A stretch of DNA of 64,000 nt, from NCBI GenBank assembly GCA_934617425.1, contig CAKTUD010000001.1:434001-498000 (forward strand), in the 5' to 3' direction. Below the pieces are notes generated by a model. It was given only the letters and a program-made list of their open reading frames with translations. It was not told where the DNA came from and did not search any database. Below, piece by piece: positions 50,641 through 60,900 of the stretch (position 1 is the stretch's first letter; each line of letters begins with the position of its first letter). This DNA comes from an uncultured Eggerthellaceae bacterium (GTDB taxonomy: Bacteria; Actinomycetota; Coriobacteriia; Coriobacteriales; Eggerthellaceae). The position numbers and the translations under genes were made by a program.

Positions 50641-53600
50641 ATGAACGATCAAAACGAGAAGAAAAGGACGAAGGATACAACGTCGAGCTTCCCGCTGAGC
50701 CGCAAGATACTGTCCATCGCCTTGGCGGTGGTCTTGCTTGGGTTCGGGTGGCCGGCAGTGAATCCGCTTGAGATTCTCGCGGCTGATCCGGACGCTGCGC
50801 AGAGCCAGTCGAAGGCTGCATCGCAGTCTCCTTCGAATGCGTCTTCCGGCGCGGCGAGCGGCACCTCCGATCAGGCGGCCAGCGTTGCTGCTGTGCAGAA
50901 GCCGGCGGTGGAAACCGGCGCTGTGAGCACGACCGATGCTGCGGGGCAACAGGCGAATGCAGCAAATGCGTCTTCGGCGAACGGCGCTTCCAGCAACGGC
51001 GCTCAGGCAGAAGCCCAAGCGGCTACCGATGGCGGCAGTGCTGCTGCCACGGCGTCAGATAACGATTGGGCAACCATCAAACTGCAGTTCCAGAACGCTT
51101 CCATCCTCCCCGACGGCAGCACTGCGGCGGTCGGCGCTCCCGCTTCGCAGCTTGCCATCCCGCATAAAACCTACAAGTTCACCGTCGTCTCCGACAACGG
51201 CTACACGGTAAACAAGGTAACGTTCGCTGGCAAGGAGCTAAGCGCCGGTGCCAATGGCGTGTACGTGATCGACGGCGCCGATATCGCGGACGGCGCCACG
51301 CTCAGCGTTGCAGCCGTGGTCGACGAAGCGCAGCAAAACGAGGTTAAGCCTGCTGTGTCCACCAGCATCGAGGGTACCGACGACGATAGCAACGCAACGA
51401 GCAGCGACATCGCCCCTCAGGCCGCTACCGACGCCAGCGCTTCAACGGTTGACGGCAGCAACGCCGACTACACCGTGAAAATCGGCAAGAGCATCGAGAT
51501 CAGAGGCGCGGACAGCAACCGCTGGGATTGGGACTCGTATCATGACTGGAGCGTGACGAGCGGCGCTGTATATGCCGACATCTCGAACGACAGCTCTCAA
51601 ACCGTGGTTGTTGTGGGCAAAAGGGCCGGCACCGTCGTGCTGACGCACAAATATTACGATCGCAATTGGAGCTTGAAGTCCGAAAGCTTCACGGTGAAGG
51701 TGACCAACCCCGATCCCGTTACCGAGCTTACTTTGCGCGGCAAGGACACGGTTGCGCAATTCGATACCGTCACGCTGGAGACAAACGCAGCGGCCGACGT
51801 TATCTGGTCGACCGATAACGCCTCTGTTGCAACGGTCGACGGCTCCGGCAACGTGACGGGCGTCGCCGCAGGCGAAGCCACCATTACCGCGCAGGTTACG
51901 GGCGCAAACGGCAAGCTGCTCGTTGCCTCCAAGAAAATCACCGTCACCAAGGCGTCCGACAAAGATGCCATCGATGCGTGGGCTTTCTTCGTGAAGTCGC
52001 CTACCACCAACGCTGCCTCCAATGATGCGTCCGACTGGAACCCCTCAGGAGGCAGCCACAAGATCGCCGTGAAAATCAATGTCAAGGGCGCGTCTTGGAG
52101 CGGCATCAATACTTACGATAACGTGGCGAACCGCGTGGTTTCGTGGAATAGCGTCGATGTTGAAAGCGATGGCACGCTGAAGTTCGGCACGGAGTACTGG
52201 AACGCCGTCTTCGATGCCTTCAAGAGCGAGGTTGGCGATATCGACAAGGACGATGTCGCCTATATCAAGCTCGTGCCGCACAAGATTTCCAACAACGAAG
52301 GCGATTATCATCTGGATTGCACCGTTGAGATCGTCGCCAAGCGAGTCATGACTGCAACCTTCAAGCTGTGGGACGCCGGCTCCACAGGCTATGAGTGGTT
52401 CGACGCTCAGAACTATCGTCTTACCGACGGTCAGGCCAACGTTGAAGAGACCGAAAACGTCAAGGCCCTGCCCGAAACCAAGGAACTCGACGGCAAAACT
52501 TACAAGCTGTTCAAATGGTACGCCGACGAGGGCATGACTCATTCGGTGGCGTTCCCCCGTACCGAAACCGGCAACGTCACGTACTATGCGAAGTATCTCT
52601 CCACAAGCAACACCTGCACGGTTAACTATTATCTGAAGGGCACCACTACCAAAGTTGCCGACTCGAAGATATTGAACAACCTTACAGCGGGTCAGACGGT
52701 AACCGAAAATGCACCGAGCATCGATGGCTATACGCATGCCGCCGATGACGATGCCACGAAATCAATCGAAGTAAGCGAAGACGGCAACGAGATCAATTTC
52801 TACTACACGCAGGATAATTTCTCTTATACCGTTAACTATGTATGGAACGGCACCAACGAGGGCGACGAGGGGCACATCATCAAAACAAGCGCCCCTGTCA
52901 CAGTCAAGGCGGGCGACAAGGTAAGCTTCTCCGATGACCAGCTGAAGATCGACGGTTATACGCTTGTCCCCGATCAGACCACCACATATACCATCGACGC
53001 GAACAACAAGATCATCGAGTTCAAGTATTACAAGAACGTCGATCTCGCCGCTAACTCGAAAACCGATTGCGTCTACAACGGCAGCGACCAGAAAGTTGAA
53101 GGCTTTACGGGTGCTCCTGAGGGCGTGACGTTCGAAGGTGTGACCGCAAGCCGCACCGAGAAGGATGCGGGAACTTACGACGTTGGCTTCGCGAAAGCAA
53201 GCAATGGCAACACCATCACGGACGCTGAGAAGATTACGGGAACTGCCAGCGCCGATGGCAAATACATCATCGCGCAATTAACGCCGGGCACGTTGAAAAT
53301 CGATCAGCGCCCCGTCACGGTCGCCGCCAAGCCCGCGAGCAAGACCTACGGCGAGGACGACCCCGCCTTCACTGCGGACGTCTCCGGCCTGGTCGAAGCC
53401 GACCAGGGCAAGGCGTCCGATCTCATCAAGTACGCCGTCTCGCGCGCTAACGACGCCGAGGGCGTCGGCACCTACGAGGGCGTCATCGTCCCCGAGGGCG
53501 AGCAGTCCCAGGGCAACTACGAGGTAAGCTACGCGCCCGCCGACTTCACCATCACGGCGAAGGCGATCGCCTTCGCCGTGGAGTCGCCCGCCGACGTCGA

Positions 53601-56600
53601 GTACAACGGCGCGGAGCAGAAGCAGGCCCCCGTGGTCAAGGACGGCGGCAAGGTGCTAACCGAGGGCGTCGACTACGAGCTTTCCTACAGCGATGACCTC
53701 ACGAACGTGGGGAGTGTGAAGATAACCGTCACCGGCAAGGGCGGCTACGAGGGATCGAAGAGCGAGGCCTCGTACAGGATCACCCCGGCCCCCGTCACGG
53801 TCACCGCCAAGCCCGCGGGCAAATTCTACGGCGATGCCGACCCTACCGACCTTGAAGCGGTCGTCTCCGGCCTGGTCGACGCCGACAAGGGCAAGGCGTC
53901 CGATCTCATCAAGTACACCGTTGCCCTTGGCGAGCACGGCGAGGACGTCGGCACCTACGAAGGCGCCGTGAAGGCTTCGGGCGACGCTGACCAAGGTAAC
54001 TACACCGTTACCTACGTGCCCGCCGACTTCACCATCAGCAAGAAAGAGGCCGGTGCGTATGAGGCCAGCGTCTCCATCGACGGCTGGACCTACGACGGCC
54101 AGTTCGACGCAAAGGGAACGCTTAGGTCCGCCGCCGACACCGAGGCCCTCGGCGCGAAGGTCGCCTACGCGTACTACAAGGACGGCGAGAGGCTCGCCGC
54201 CGCGCCCGTCGACGCCGGCGACTACACCGTCGTCGCCAGCTGGGCCGGTACCGGCAACTACCCCGAGCTGACCGCCGAGGCGAAGTTCACCATCGCCAAG
54301 CGCCCAATCGAGCTGACCGCGAAATCGGACGAAAAGCCCTATGACGGCTCGGCTTTAACTAGGAACGACAAGTCGGATTACACCGTAACCAAGGGCTCCT
54401 TCGTTGAAGGCGAAGGCTTGACGGGTGCAACTATCGTGGGCTCGCAGCTTTATGTGGGCGAATCAGATAACGTCATCACGGATGTGGCGGCAAACGCAGA
54501 GACGAAATTAAGCAACTATGCGATCATGTACATGCCGGGCACTCTGAAAGTGACTGACAGCGCTGATTCGAGCAAGGTTGTCGCTAAGACCCACGAAGCC
54601 GGTGCTTACAAGTCGGGCGATACCGTCGAGTTCACTCTTACGGCTAAGAACATCTACGACGAAGCGAAGACCATGACGTTCGCCGAGCAAGAAGGCGTCA
54701 TCATCACCGGCAAGAGCGTGTTTGAAGACGTGCAGCCTGGTGCGGAAGTGAGCACGACTGCCGAATACACCATCACCGATGCCGATGTGATTGCCGGCGG
54801 TTTCGTCAACACCGCGATAGTGACCTTCTCCGGCACCGGCAAGAGCTTCGAAGGATCCGACAAGGTTGAAACTCCTGCTCTCAACATTACGTTGAATGTC
54901 AGCAAGAAGGCGGTTTCACCCGGAAGCGGTTCTTATAAGCTCGGTGATACCGTCAAGTACTATGTAACCATCACGAACACGGGCAACATCACGTATACCA
55001 ACGTGGCCGTGAACGATGCACAGACTGGTTTGAGCGAGACGATAGCGAAGCTTGCCCCCAACGAAAGCGTCAAGCTCAACACTTCGCATGTGATAACTGA
55101 AAGCGATATCGTAAACGGCAAGTATGACAACACGGCAACTGCTCAGGCCGATTCGATCAAGAACGCTAGCGGCGAGACCGTGGGCACGCCTAAGGGCGAG
55201 GACATCGAGACCATCGGCACCGGTACCAAGGTTATCGATACCATGAAGCCGGCGCTGAGCGTAAGCAAGACGAGCGACGCGCCTGAGGGCATGCTGCTGA
55301 AGGAAGGCGATGTCGTCAATTACACCGTTGTTGTGAAGAACACGGGCAATGTGACGGTTACGGGAATCAAGGTTGCCGACAACCTCGCTGGTGCTCAGCT
55401 GATCGAGGGGTCTGATGGCCCGATCAGCCTTGCTCCGGGTAGTCAGGCAATGTACAAATACCGTTACACGGTAACTCAGCAGGATGTTTTAAACGGTCAT
55501 ATCGAGAACATCGCAACCGCGACGGGTACCGATCCGAAGGATGGCGAGGTCGAGAACTCAGGTTCGACCGATGATCCCACCGAGAAAGCGGAGCCTTCGC
55601 TCTATGTTGGTAAGCGAATTGCAAAGATCAACGGCGAAGACGTTGATTCCAGCCAAGCGATCGACCCCGTGAAAGCAGGGGATGTGATCACCTATAAGCT
55701 GACCATCGTGAACAACGGCAACGTCGATTTGAGCGACGCTGCGATTTCCGATGAGCTTACTCAGCTTGCCGATCAGCAAGTAGGCGATCTTGCAAAGGGT
55801 GCCTCTCAGGAAGTTGAGACCTCTTATACCGTTACCGAGCAAGATGTGGTGAATGGCAAGGTGGCAAACGTTGCAACCGGTGTTGCTAACGCGCCGACGA
55901 AGGAGGGGGACGTTTCGAAGATCGAGGCGACTTCGAATGAGGTCGTTGCCGATACCGAGGCGATGAACCCTGCGTTGTTTGTTGAGAAGACCGCAGCGAA
56001 CGGAGTGTACGGCGCGGGCGACGAGATTTCCTATACGATCACCGTTACCAACACCGGGAACGTAAAACTCTCGAATGTGAATGTCGTCGACGCTAAAACG
56101 GGTCTTGACGAGACCGTCGACATCGCAGCGGGCGATAGCGTGTCGTTCACGACTTCGTATACGGTGACCGACGCCGATATCGAAGCTGGCGAACTAGAGA
56201 ACACCGCAACCGCTAAGGGTGCCGACCCGAAGGGCGGCGAGGTGACGAGTGAGGACACCGAGGTGATTTCCCACGAGCCTCAGGTTGACCCCGCAAATCC
56301 GGATAAACCGAGCTTGAAGCGCAGCTTCGATGCCGAGAACCCGGCAGACGTTACTTATAACGGTGCAGCTCAGAAAGAAAAACCGCTGGTAAGGGATAAG
56401 ACAACCAACGCTATCCTTACCGAGGGCGTCGATTACGACTTGAGCTACAGCAACGATGTGACTAATGCCGGCGCGGTTACCGTTACGGTTATCGGCAAGG
56501 GCAACTACGAGGGCTCTATCGATTGCTCGTACGAGATTCTGCCGGCAACGTTGGTCGTTACGACTGGCAGCGCCGAGAAGACCTTTGATGGCGCTGCTCT

Positions 56601-57213
56601 GACGAGCGTCGAGCTTTCCATCACCGGCTTGAAGGGCTCCGATAGCGTTTCTGCTCGTACGACGGGCCAGCAGACCGAGGTGGGAAGCTCGCAGAACGGC
56701 TACAGCATCAACTGGCTTGCCACGCTGTCCGACAATTACGTTATCGTCGAGCACCTGGGCACGCTTACCGTAAACCCGGCTGCTGCTCCCGTGCCCGACA
56801 ATCCGACTCCGACTAACCCGAGCGTGCCTGACAACTCCGGCAGCACGACCCCGACGCCTGCTGCCCCGGCTGCTGACGGCAGCGTCGCCGCGAACGATGG
56901 CGGCCCTGTTGGCGCGATAGCCCAGGTGTTGCAGGATGGCTACGAAGCTATGACGGGCGACGTCGAGCCTGCTGCTGAAGAACAGATCTTCGACGAAGAG
57001 AACCCGTTGGGCAAGGCAGCGACTCCGTCATGCTGGGTGCACTTCTACATGATCATCTTGATGATTATCACGGCTGTGTACGGTCTGTTCGTTGCGCTGC
57101 GTCGCGGCAATCATACGCGCAGGCTCAAGGACGACATGAACGACATGCTCGATGGCGGCACGAAGGCACCTGATGTTTCTGTCGCCACCGGTAAGCCCGT
57201 AACGGAGGCGTAA
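50641..57213 (+). CDS. giant repeat-domain surface adhesin
   Basis: 2190 residues. A signal peptide (residues about 22-45) ends near ILAA. A long Ala/Ser/Gln-rich stalk follows, then a Big_2-like Ig domain (VIWSTDNASVATVDGSGNV), MucBP-like units (residues about 650-810, CTVNYYLKGTTTKVADS), several MBG-type beta domains (DNA 53080-54310 and 56310-56790) and about five DUF11-type repeats (54560-56280, with NTGNVTVTGIKV and YTVTQQDVLNGHI). The C-terminus has one membrane helix (FYMIILMIITAVYGLFVAL) and a basic tail, without a sorting motif. This is the architecture of fibre-like adhesins. I start at ATG 50641 behind GAAGG; GTG 50632 is possible. Base composition shifts strongly inside the MBG repeats. 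The next gene begins 3 bp later. Confidence 0.9.
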   Translation: MNDQNEKKRTKDTTSSFPLSRKILSIALAVVLLGFGWPAVNPLEILAADPDAAQSQSKAASQSPSNASSGAASGTSDQAASVAAVQKPAVETGAVSTTDAAGQQANAANASSANGASSNGAQAEAQAATDGGSAAATASDNDWATIKLQFQNASILPDGSTAAVGAPASQLAIPHKTYKFTVVSDNGYTVNKVTFAGKELSAGANGVYVIDGADIADGATLSVAAVVDEAQQNEVKPAVSTSIEGTDDDSNATSSDIAPQAATDASASTVDGSNADYTVKIGKSIEIRGADSNRWDWDSYHDWSVTSGAVYADISNDSSQTVVVVGKRAGTVVLTHKYYDRNWSLKSESFTVKVTNPDPVTELTLRGKDTVAQFDTVTLETNAAADVIWSTDNASVATVDGSGNVTGVAAGEATITAQVTGANGKLLVASKKITVTKASDKDAIDAWAFFVKSPTTNAASNDASDWNPSGGSHKIAVKINVKGASWSGINTYDNVANRVVSWNSVDVESDGTLKFGTEYWNAVFDAFKSEVGDIDKDDVAYIKLVPHKISNNEGDYHLDCTVEIVAKRVMTATFKLWDAGSTGYEWFDAQNYRLTDGQANVEETENVKALPETKELDGKTYKLFKWYADEGMTHSVAFPRTETGNVTYYAKYLSTSNTCTVNYYLKGTTTKVADSKILNNLTAGQTVTENAPSIDGYTHAADDDATKSIEVSEDGNEINFYYTQDNFSYTVNYVWNGTNEGDEGHIIKTSAPVTVKAGDKVSFSDDQLKIDGYTLVPDQTTTYTIDANNKIIEFKYYKNVDLAANSKTDCVYNGSDQKVEGFTGAPEGVTFEGVTASRTEKDAGTYDVGFAKASNGNTITDAEKITGTASADGKYIIAQLTPGTLKIDQRPVTVAAKPASKTYGEDDPAFTADVSGLVEADQGKASDLIKYAVSRANDAEGVGTYEGVIVPEGEQSQGNYEVSYAPADFTITAKAIAFAVESPADVEYNGAEQKQAPVVKDGGKVLTEGVDYELSYSDDLTNVGSVKITVTGKGGYEGSKSEASYRITPAPVTVTAKPAGKFYGDADPTDLEAVVSGLVDADKGKASDLIKYTVALGEHGEDVGTYEGAVKASGDADQGNYTVTYVPADFTISKKEAGAYEASVSIDGWTYDGQFDAKGTLRSAADTEALGAKVAYAYYKDGERLAAAPVDAGDYTVVASWAGTGNYPELTAEAKFTIAKRPIELTAKSDEKPYDGSALTRNDKSDYTVTKGSFVEGEGLTGATIVGSQLYVGESDNVITDVAANAETKLSNYAIMYMPGTLKVTDSADSSKVVAKTHEAGAYKSGDTVEFTLTAKNIYDEAKTMTFAEQEGVIITGKSVFEDVQPGAEVSTTAEYTITDADVIAGGFVNTAIVTFSGTGKSFEGSDKVETPALNITLNVSKKAVSPGSGSYKLGDTVKYYVTITNTGNITYTNVAVNDAQTGLSETIAKLAPNESVKLNTSHVITESDIVNGKYDNTATAQADSIKNASGETVGTPKGEDIETIGTGTKVIDTMKPALSVSKTSDAPEGMLLKEGDVVNYTVVVKNTGNVTVTGIKVADNLAGAQLIEGSDGPISLAPGSQAMYKYRYTVTQQDVLNGHIENIATATGTDPKDGEVENSGSTDDPTEKAEPSLYVGKRIAKINGEDVDSSQAIDPVKAGDVITYKLTIVNNGNVDLSDAAISDELTQLADQQVGDLAKGASQEVETSYTVTEQDVVNGKVANVATGVANAPTKEGDVSKIEATSNEVVADTEAMNPALFVEKTAANGVYGAGDEISYTITVTNTGNVKLSNVNVVDAKTGLDETVDIAAGDSVSFTTSYTVTDADIEAGELENTATAKGADPKGGEVTSEDTEVISHEPQVDPANPDKPSLKRSFDAENPADVTYNGAAQKEKPLVRDKTTNAILTEGVDYDLSYSNDVTNAGAVTVTVIGKGNYEGSIDCSYEILPATLVVTTGSAEKTFDGAALTSVELSITGLKGSDSVSARTTGQQTEVGSSQNGYSINWLATLSDNYVIVEHLGTLTVNPAAAPVPDNPTPTNPSVPDNSGSTTPTPAAPAADGSVAANDGGPVGAIAQVLQDGYEAMTGDVEPAAEEQIFDEENPLGKAATPSCWVHFYMIILMIITAVYGLFVALRRGNHTRRLKDDMNDMLDGGTKAPDVSVATGKPVTEA
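53311..53925 (+). repeat. near-identical tandem MBG repeat, GC-rich
   Basis: A CCCGTCACGGTC...GCCAAGCCCGCG block occurs at 53311 and 53791, and a 59-base block beginning GTCTCCGGCCTGGTCGA occurs at 53380 and 53863 with only a few mismatches. Third codon positions here are almost all G or C, unlike the flanking parts of the gene. Confidence 0.8.
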
Positions 57214-57215
57214 TC

Positions 57216-57716
57216 ATGAAAACCAATAACTACATCGTATTGGGCATTTCAGCGGTTGCAGCGGCTTTCCTGCTGTTCCTTTGGTACGTGCTGGGGTTCA
57301 ACCATGTGGATAACCCGCTCGATCTTGTTCTGGCGATCATCTGGTGGATCGGCATCGTCGCTCTCGTCTTGCTGATCAGGCATGTCGAGAATAGCCGTAA
57401 ACGTCAGATTCGCACCGTCTACGTTTCGCCGACCGCGCTCTACAACAGTGAGCGCGGTATGGTCGGCCTGAACGGCACCACGGATATCGCGGCGATGCGC
57501 GATATCCTGAACAACCTCGAGTACAACTTCGAGAAAAACGACCTTCCCGATAGCTCGAAGTTCGATTATCGTTATGTGGTACAAACCGACGAGTTCAAAG
57601 ACTCAGACGATGAGCCTACATGGAAGGGCACGGTCATCAAGGTCGATAGGCAGAAGGGCAACGCCGAGATTTCTTTCGAGAGTGAGCAGGAGCTGCGCGA
57701 GGCCCTTGCCGCATAG
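57216..57716 (+). CDS. small two-helix membrane protein downstream of the adhesin
   Basis: 166 residues. Two transmembrane helices (residues about 7-29 and 37-56) precede a soluble cytoplasmic domain of about 110 residues with DLPDSSKFDYRYVVQTDEF. I do not recognise the family. It starts 3 bp after the adhesin stop (TAATCATG) and is followed by a strong terminator, so it is co-expressed with the adhesin and may help its export, anchoring or sensing. That role is inferred from position only. Confidence 0.85.
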   Translation: MKTNNYIVLGISAVAAAFLLFLWYVLGFNHVDNPLDLVLAIIWWIGIVALVLLIRHVENSRKRQIRTVYVSPTALYNSERGMVGLNGTTDIAAMRDILNNLEYNFEKNDLPDSSKFDYRYVVQTDEFKDSDDEPTWKGTVIKVDRQKGNAEISFESEQELREALAA

Positions 57717-57760
57717 CGACAGCAATGATCGAACCTCGAGCGGGTGCGATAGCCAAATGA

Positions 57761-57797
57761 AAGGCGCTTGCAGATCGAATCTGCAAGCGCCTTTTTT
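57761..57797 (+). terminator. strong intrinsic terminator after the adhesin operon
   Basis: A 13-bp stem GGCGCTTGCAGAT (57763-57775) / ATCTGCAAGCGCC (57779-57791) with loop CGA is followed by six T residues; AA/TT pairs extend its base. Confidence 0.95.
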
Positions 57798-57925
57798 CAA
57801 TGGATGTCTTCATGAGCGAGGTTCAGCGATTCGGCTAGTTTGGTCGAGATTGAGCTAAGCCGTAAGGAAAACGATTGAATCACGAAGCGGTGCTGAACCC
57901 CATGTCCCAAGCCCTCAAGTCTAAC

Positions 57926-60900
57926 CTAATCGGTGAAGTAGCCGACACCGCCTTCGATAATGGGCTGGAAGGTGCGATCGGGAATGTTCTGGTAGACGCC
58001 GTCGCTCCAGCGCTCGCTGTGGCCCATCTTGCCGAATACGCGTCCGTCGGGGCTAGTGATGCCCTCGACGGCCCAAACGGAGCCGTTGGGGTTCACGGCC
58101 AAGTCCATGGATGGGTTGCCATCGGCATCGACGTATTGCGTGGCGATCTGCCCAGCGGCCTTCAGCTGCTCGAGCAGTTCAGGATTGGCAATGAAGCGGC
58201 CTTCGCCGTGGCTTATGGCTACCGTGTGAACGTCGCCCACCTCGCAGCGCGAAAGCCACGGGGAAAGGCTCGATGCCACGCGCGTGCGCACGATGCGGCT
58301 TTGGTGACGGCCGATGTTGTTGAAGGTGAGCGTGGGGCAGTTCTCGTCCATCGGACGAATATCGCCGAAGGGCACCAAGCCAAGTTTGATAAGCGCTTGG
58401 AAGCCGTTGCAGATGCCAAGAATCAGGCCGTCGCGGTTCCAGAGCAGGTCGCGCACCGCTTCGGTGACTTCGGGAGCGCGGAAGAACGCCGTGATGAACT
58501 TGGCCGATCCATCTGGCTCGTCGCCGCCCGAAAAGCCACCGGGAATCATAAGGATCTGGCTTTGGCGTATGCTCGCGGCCAAGGCCTTAGTGCTATCGAC
58601 TACGTTATTGGGCGTCAAGTTGTTGATCACCAGCGTTTGGGCCTTGGCGCCCGCGCGCTCGAACGCATGGGCGGTGTCGTATTCGCAGTTATTGCCGGGG
58701 AACACGGGGATTATCACGCGCGGCTGCGCGATGGCGCCGTTGTAGGTAAGCGGCAGCTTGTCGTCGCAGCTGATCGGCGAAACGGGCGTGGTAGCAACGC
58801 GCTCGGTTTTGCTGCGGTAGGGATACACCGGCTCAAGCTTGCCTTCCCAAGCGTTCTGGATTTTGTCGAGGTCGATAATCTCGTTACCTGCAGTGAACGT
58901 ATAAGCAGCAACGGTGCAACCGGTTTCGCGCACGGCAAGTGCCTCGCTATGGGCGGGAATCTCGGCGCCCTCGGCAAGTTCGACGATGAATGCGCCGTAG
59001 ACGTTATGGAACAGCACATCGGCGGGCACGTGCGGGTTGAGTGCGAAGCCGATGCGGTTGCCGACGCACATCTTGAATAGAGCCTCGGCACCGCCGCCGA
59101 ATCCGATGGCGGAAACCGCAAGAGCCTGGCCTGCACCGATAAGTTGCTCAACCATATCGAACGCCTCGCGCTGCGCTGCGACATCAGGACGGCCGTCGGC
59201 CGTGTAGTGGGCCGATTCGATGCACACCACGCGATGGTCGGCGCCTTTGAACTCGGGGCTTACGATGCGGTCGATCTTGCCGCATGCAGTGGCGAAGCTT
59301 ACCAACGTAGGCGGCACGTCAAGGCTCTCGAAGCTGCCGGACATGCTGTCCTTGCCCCCGATGGAGCCAACTTCGAAGTCGAGCTGCGCCATAAGCGCGC
59401 CTAGAAGCGACGCGGCGGGTTTGCCCCAGCGTTCGGGGCTGGTGCGCAAGCTGCCGAAGTATTCTTGGAAGGTAAGGTAGGCATCCTCGCGCTTGAAGCC
59501 GGTGGCAACGAGCTTCGCGAGGCTTTCCAGCACGGCCAAGTAAGCGCCCGTGTATTGGTTCTTTTCGGACAGATAAGGGTTGAAACCCCAGGTCATGCCG
59601 CTGCACGTGGTTGTTTCGCCATCGACGGGCAGCTTCGCGACCATGGCTTGTGCAGGCGTGAGCTGCGTTTTCCCGCCGAAGGGCATGAGCACGGTGGCGG
59701 CGCCGATGGTGCTGTCGAAGCGCTCGGAGAGGCCCTTGTTCGAGCATACGTTGAGGTCGGTTACCACGTTGGTGAGACGCTCCTCGAACGAAGCGCCCTC
59801 ACATACGGGCGCCCAAGCCTCGCTGGCCTCGATATGCACATCCATTTCCTTCGAGGCGCCGTTCGAAGCCAAGAACGCGCGGCTGATATCGACGATGGTA
59901 TCGCCGTTCCAGATCATGCGCACGCGCGCCTTTTCGGTGACGGTGGCAACAGGGGTTGCCTCAAGGTTCTCTTCGTGCGCATAGCGGATGAACTCGTCGA
60001 CGTCGGCAGCGGCGATGTCGACGGCCATGCGCTCTTGGCTCTCGGAAAGGGCAAGCTCGGTGCCGTCAAGGCCGTCATATTTCTTGGGCAGGGCGTCGAG
60101 GTTCACGTCGATGCCGTCGGCAAGCTCGCCGATGGCCACGCTCACGCCGCCTGCGCCGAAGTCGTTGCAGCGTTTGATGAGGCGCGTCGCCTCGCCGCGG
60201 CGGAACAATCGCTGGATCTTGCGCTCGACGGGCGCGTTGCCCTTCTGAACCTCGGCGCCGCACGTTTCAAGCGACTCCATGTTATGGGCCTTGGAAGACC
60301 CTGTGGCACCGCCGATACCGTCGCGGCCGGTGCGGCCGCCCAAAAGAATGATCACGTCGCCCGGAGCCGGGGTTTCGCGACGCACGTGGTCGGCTGGGGT
60401 GGCGCCCACAACAGCGCCGATTTCCATGCGCTTGGCGGCATAGCCGGGATGGTACAGCTCGTTCACTTGGCCGGTTGCCAGGCCGATTTGGTTGCCGTAG
60501 CTCGAGTAGCCGGCCGCAGCGGTGGTTACCAGCTTGCGCTGGGGCAGTTTGCCGGGCAGCGTTTCCGAAACAGGGGCAAGCGGGTTAGCGGCGCCCGTCA
60601 CGCGCATCGCTTGGTAGACATAGCTTCGGCCCGACAGAGGGTCGCGGATGCAGCCGCCGATGCAGGTTGCCGCGCCGCCGAACGGCTCGATTTCGGTGGG
60701 ATGGTTGTGCGTCTCGTTCTTGAACAGGAACAACCAATCTTCATCGTGGCCATTCACATCGACCTTCACCTTTACGGTGCAGGCGTTGATCTCGTCGGAC
60801 TCGTCGGTATCGGTGAGGATCCCCTTGCTCTTGAGGTAGCGGGCGCCGATGGTGCCCAAATCCATAAGGCATACGGGCTTCTCGTCGCGGCCCAGTTCGT

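Noticed and set aside
57761..57797. Bidirectional terminator also serving purL
   Set aside because: On the minus strand the stem is followed by TTTCATTT, a weak tail, so only the plus-strand role is supported.
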